The position numbers were made by a program, and so were the translations under genes. The notes below the pieces were generated by a model that saw only the letters and a program-made list of their open reading frames with translations, ran no database searches and was not told the DNA's origin. A stretch of 5,615 nt of DNA from an uncultured Oribacterium sp. (GTDB taxonomy: Bacteria > Bacillota > Clostridia > Lachnospirales > Lachnospiraceae), in contig CAAGRO010000346.1 in NCBI GenBank assembly GCA_900772695.1, forward strand, positions 1 through 5,615, in the 5' to 3' direction. Numbering within the stretch: the first letter of the stretch is position 1; each line of letters starts with the position of its first letter. Below, piece after piece: positions 4,693-5,615 of the stretch.

Positions 4693-5615
4693 ATGCAGAC
4701 ACTGTCGCAGCTTTTAGATCGTATCAATAGTATCATCTGGGGGAACTGGCTTCTGATCGTTCTCCTCGGGATCGGTCTGCTCTATACCGTTCTCAGCCGC
4801 TTCATCCAGATCCGGCGTTTCCCATACATCATTCGGAAGACGCTGCTGGAGCCATGGAAGCAGAAAAAGGCGGCCACTGAGAACAGTGACGACAGCTCCA
4901 TCTCCTCTTTTCAGGCACTCTGCACCGCGGTCGCATCCTGCGTCGGCAGCGGAAACATCGTCGGTGTCTCCACTGCGGTGCTCGCCGGCGGTCTCGGCGC
5001 GATCTTCTGGATGTGGGTGGCGGCCTTCGTCGGCATGGCGACGAAATACGGTGAAATCATCCTCGGTCTTCTCTATCGTGTGAAGGATGAAGACGGCAAC
5101 TACACAGGAGGTCCGATGTACTACATCCGGGACGGCCTCCACGCCCCGGTGCTCGCTTCTCTTTGTGCCATCTTCATGGTCATCCAGATTATCGGCGGTA
5201 ATTTCATACAGTCGAACACGATCGGCAGTGTCATGCTGAATCATTTTCATGTGCCGGAATTCGTCACCGGCATGGTACTCGTCATCCTGATTTTTACGGT
5301 TTCCGCCGGAGGACTCAAGCGGCTGACCCACATCACGCAGAACCTGGTGCCGGCGATGGCACTCCTCTACGTGGTGAGCGGTTTACTGATTATCCTTTTC
5401 AACATCACCCATCTCCCGGCGGTACTCCGCGAGATCGTGACGAGTGCCATCGGCTGGCGTCCGCTGCTCGGCGGAGCAACCGGCAGCATGATCGTCGCGA
5501 TGCAGAAGGGCATCGCCCGCGGGCTGTACTCGAACGAAGCCGGCGAAGGCTCGGCCCCAGTCATCCATTCCGCCGCCAATGTTGCGCATCCGGTCGACGA
5601 TGACGAGATACTTCA
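4693..5615 (+). CDS. AGCS-family amino acid (alanine/glycine):cation symporter, 3' truncated by window
   Basis: 307 residues are visible before the right edge; full members have about 450-500. Family hallmarks in order: an N-terminal helix followed by a membrane segment (about 17-36), FQALCTAVASCVGSGNIVGVSTAV (73-96), FWMWVAAFVGMATKYGE (105-121), the GGPMYY motif (139-144), GGNFIQSNTI (168-177), and ARGLYSNEAGEGSAPVIHSAA (275-295). These carriers use sodium or protons to import small neutral amino acids such as alanine or glycine. A leucine (101) replaces the proline I would expect in the GGPGA-type segment. The start at 4693 has GGAGG 8 nt upstream; an in-frame ATG at 4678 lies too close to that site. 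The gap after the isomerase gene is 25 nt with no terminator, so it belongs to the same operon. Family is secure; amino acid specificity is not. Confidence 0.92.
   Translation, partial: MQTLSQLLDRINSIIWGNWLLIVLLGIGLLYTVLSRFIQIRRFPYIIRKTLLEPWKQKKAATENSDDSSISSFQALCTAVASCVGSGNIVGVSTAVLAGGLGAIFWMWVAAFVGMATKYGEIILGLLYRVKDEDGNYTGGPMYYIRDGLHAPVLASLCAIFMVIQIIGGNFIQSNTIGSVMLNHFHVPEFVTGMVLVILIFTVSAGGLKRLTHITQNLVPAMALLYVVSGLLIILFNITHLPAVLREIVTSAIGWRPLLGGATGSMIVAMQKGIARGLYSNEAGEGSAPVIHSAANVAHPVDDDEIL

Noticed and set aside
3627..4736. 369-codon open frame on the minus strand
   Set aside because: It lies antisense to the complete, family-matching epimerase-like gene. The protein is a composition artefact of GC-rich codons, with no recognisable domain and no ribosome binding site.
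4714..5331. 205-codon open frame on the minus strand
   Set aside because: It is antisense to the AGCS symporter, whose conserved motifs are on the plus strand. The translation is rich in Asp, Glu, His and Arg, as expected for a shadow frame.
1..5615. CRISPR array, tRNA or rRNA genes, insertion sequence
   Set aside because: No regularly spaced repeats, no cloverleaf or rRNA-like stretch, and no transposase frame or terminal repeats were seen on either strand.

Overview
The window looks like chromosomal DNA of a Bacillota (Firmicutes) bacterium with a fairly high GC content in its genes. The reasons are strong AGGAGG-type ribosome binding sites before most genes, a Firmicute-style Y-family polymerase tail, a DeoR regulator with the usual Firmicute N-terminus, and AT-rich control DNA between GC-richer genes. 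An Erysipelotrichia-like source is possible, but that is an impression and not a demonstrated assignment.

Left part (1-900, plus strand): the C-terminal end of a Y-family (UmuC/DinB-type) lesion-bypass polymerase, cut by the window edge, is followed by a perfect hairpin and then a small unrecognised protein of about 104 residues. The stop codon of the small gene lies in the loop of a 15-bp inverted repeat.

Convergent gap (901-1064): this holds a good intrinsic terminator for the minus-strand regulator and a near-consensus Gram-positive LexA (DinR) box that has no obvious gene to control.

Regulator and control region (1065-2302): a complete DeoR-family repressor is encoded on the minus strand and is divergent from a plus-strand operon. 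The roughly 450-bp gap between the two start codons has a promoter for each direction and an unusual density of palindromes and repeats: a 14-bp palindrome over the deoR -10, a 10-bp-arm inverted repeat across the operon -35 and spacer, a cre-like palindrome at the predicted transcription start, an 8-bp-arm hairpin just after it, a repeated 13-mer, and several TGTGA motifs.

Operon (2303-5615, plus strand): an MFS transporter, a sugar phosphate isomerase/epimerase-like TIM-barrel enzyme and an AGCS-family sodium(or proton):amino acid symporter (cut by the right edge) are separated by only 10 and 25 nt. The simplest reading is a DeoR-controlled, possibly catabolite-repressed, uptake and conversion module. 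The MFS protein would import a sugar-like or organic anion compound, the TIM-barrel enzyme would isomerise or epimerise it, and the symporter would handle an amino acid linked to the same pathway. The substrate cannot be read from the sequence. The pairing of a sugar-type enzyme with an AGCS symporter is the most interesting feature of the operon.
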